Shown here piece by piece: positions 6,450 through 7,502 of a stretch of 7,502 bases of DNA. Source of the stretch: an uncultured Bacteroidia bacterium (lineage in GTDB: Bacteria > Bacteroidota > Bacteroidia > Bacteroidales > UBA932). Location of the stretch: contig CACXFP010000155.1 in assembly GCA_902766985.1 (NCBI GenBank), positions 1 through 7,502 on the forward strand, written 5' to 3'. The translations under genes and the position numbers were made by a program. Under the pieces are notes generated by a model. It had not been told where the DNA came from, ran no database searches, and was given only the letters and a program-made list of their open reading frames with translations. Numbering within the stretch: position 1 is the stretch's first letter; each line of letters begins with the position of its first letter.

Positions 6450-6502
6450 CTTTAAAAAGTATTTGTTCTATATAGATTACACCCCGTGGGATGCGGAAGG
6501 TT
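6450..6502 (-). other. bamD-rpoZ intergenic spacer
   Basis: This is the largest gap in the minus-strand operon. The half next to rpoZ is A/T-rich (TATATAGAAC, then a run of T and A just before the ATG) and the half next to bamD is GC-rich. No exact TAnnTTTG box and no hairpin plus T-tract is visible, so read-through from bamD is the simplest reading, although a weak internal promoter is possible. Confidence 0.4.
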
Positions 6503-7384
6503 TCATTTTTTTTCAGTCTTCTCGAGTTTCTTGATCTCCTTCTCGAAGTCCTTGTTTTTCTCCATCAGTTCTTCATCTGAACCGGAGAACCTTCCGAGGG
6601 CTTTCTGGGCCCTTTTATAATATACGTCCAGCTGGCGCCTGTACGATGATTCCGGGAGTTCGCCGACGAAATTCAGGTAGTCGTCCACGAATGTAAGGTA
6701 TCTCTCCTTTTTCTTGTCCTCCACGCTCATCGCTGCGAACCTGTAGGATGCCATTGCGGTGTAATAGAGGATCTTCTCCCTGTAGATATTGTCCGAGTTA
6801 TCCTTAAGGACATTCTTGAATGCGGTGCGGGCGGCCTTGTAGTCTTCCATCTTGTAGTAGAGCCTGGCCGACTCGAAAGCCTTGTGGTCCAGCCTTTCGT
6901 TCAGGTCCGAGAGCATGTTCCTGCAGACTTCCTCATGGGGATTCCCGGGATATTCCGCGAGATACTCGCCGATGGCGGCCAGGGCGGCATAGGTGGGTTT
7001 CTGGTCGAGTTCATAGCGGAAGCAGGCCCTGTAGAGGCAGTCTATCCTGAGGAACCTTGCATCTTCGGAGAAGGGACTGAGGGGGAAATCGTTGACAAAG
7101 TTGGAGAAATTGGTCTCCGCAGTGTAATAATCTTTGTTCCTGTAGTTGCTCAAGCCCCAATAGTACTGCACGGTGTCTTCCTTCGGGAATCCCTTCGCCT
7201 GGACGGTCAGGGACTCGAAAAGTTTGCTGGCCTTTTCGAACTTGCCCCTGTTGAAATAGTCGAAGGCGGCAGTATATTTGGAATCGACGTCGTTGCTGTT
7301 GAGGATCATGTCGAACTGGGACCGGCAGGAAGCTGCTGCGGCCAGGACAAGTGCCAGGAAGAGTATCTTTTTGTAAATGTTCAT
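6503..7384 (-). CDS. bamD: Outer membrane protein assembly factor BamD (lipoprotein)
   Basis: A 293-residue periplasmic lipoprotein, the essential TPR-containing partner of BamA in folding outer-membrane beta-barrels. A short signal peptide (MNIYKKILFLALVLAAAAS) ends in an A-A-S-C lipobox with lipidated Cys20; the -3 Ala is a slightly weak fit. TPR-like helical pairs follow: SKYTAAFDYFNRGKFEKASKL at 35-55, TVQYYWGLSNYRNKDYYTAE at 71-90, NFVNDFPLSPFSEDARF at 95-111, and KAFESARLYYKMEDYKAARTAF at 168-189. The C-terminus is a Lys/Glu-rich, probably coiled-coil tail ending in EKTEKK. The frame stays open 35 codons further upstream, but that stretch lies inside the trxB 3' end in another frame and has no signal sequence. 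The ATG at 7384 gives a proper lipoprotein signal and sits 1 nt after the trxB stop. Confidence 0.93.
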   Translation of the reverse strand: MNIYKKILFLALVLAAAASCRSQFDMILNSNDVDSKYTAAFDYFNRGKFEKASKLFESLTVQAKGFPKEDTVQYYWGLSNYRNKDYYTAETNFSNFVNDFPLSPFSEDARFLRIDCLYRACFRYELDQKPTYAALAAIGEYLAEYPGNPHEEVCRNMLSDLNERLDHKAFESARLYYKMEDYKAARTAFKNVLKDNSDNIYREKILYYTAMASYRFAAMSVEDKKKERYLTFVDDYLNFVGELPESSYRRQLDVYYKRAQKALGRFSGSDEELMEKNKDFEKEIKKLEKTEKK

Positions 7385-7385
7385 C

Positions 7386-7502
<117 letters not shown>

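Overview
The window looks like chromosomal DNA from a GC-rich member of the Bacteroidales (Bacteroidota). Three things point there. The omega-like RNA polymerase subunit is the Bacteroidota-specific Rpb6-like form. The gene order trxB-bamD-rpoZ-recN is typical of that phylum. Promoter-like boxes match the Bacteroidota -7 consensus TAnnTTTG, and starts lack Shine-Dalgarno sequences. The genus cannot be fixed from the sequence; a Rikenellaceae/Alistipes-like or Cryptobacteroides-like lineage is a guess.

Layout: 1-294 is non-coding, GC-rich and hairpin-containing, with a likely promoter at its right end. 295-2036 (+) is a two-gene unit: a membrane-anchored SGNH hydrolase followed by an EamA/DMT-family transporter. 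It converges with a 1-bp gap on 2038-3444 (-), an MFS transporter of the organophosphate:phosphate antiporter (GlpT/UhpT) type. A 60-bp intergenic region holding back-to-back -7 boxes separates this from the divergent 3505-4398 (+) HAD-IIA phosphatase. That gene converges on a tightly packed minus-strand operon which runs from the right edge leftward: trxB (3' end only, 7502-7386), bamD (7384-6503), rpoZ (6449-6087) and recN (6080-4422).

How the genes may work together: trxB-bamD-rpoZ-recN is a housekeeping cluster (thiol redox, outer-membrane protein assembly, transcription, double-strand-break repair) whose members are linked by position rather than by pathway. The divergent transporter/phosphatase pair suggests, without proving, uptake of a phosphorylated small molecule followed by dephosphorylation in the cytoplasm. 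The SGNH hydrolase and EamA transporter are probably co-transcribed, but their substrates cannot be read from the sequence.

I see no mobile element, CRISPR array, RNA gene, phage gene or defence system. The most useful points are two corrected gene starts (SGNH at 295, bamD at 7384), the truncated trxB end at the right edge, the near-palindromic divergent promoter region, a terminator buried in an opposing gene, and a shortened rpoZ-recN junction. I found no convincing new biological system.
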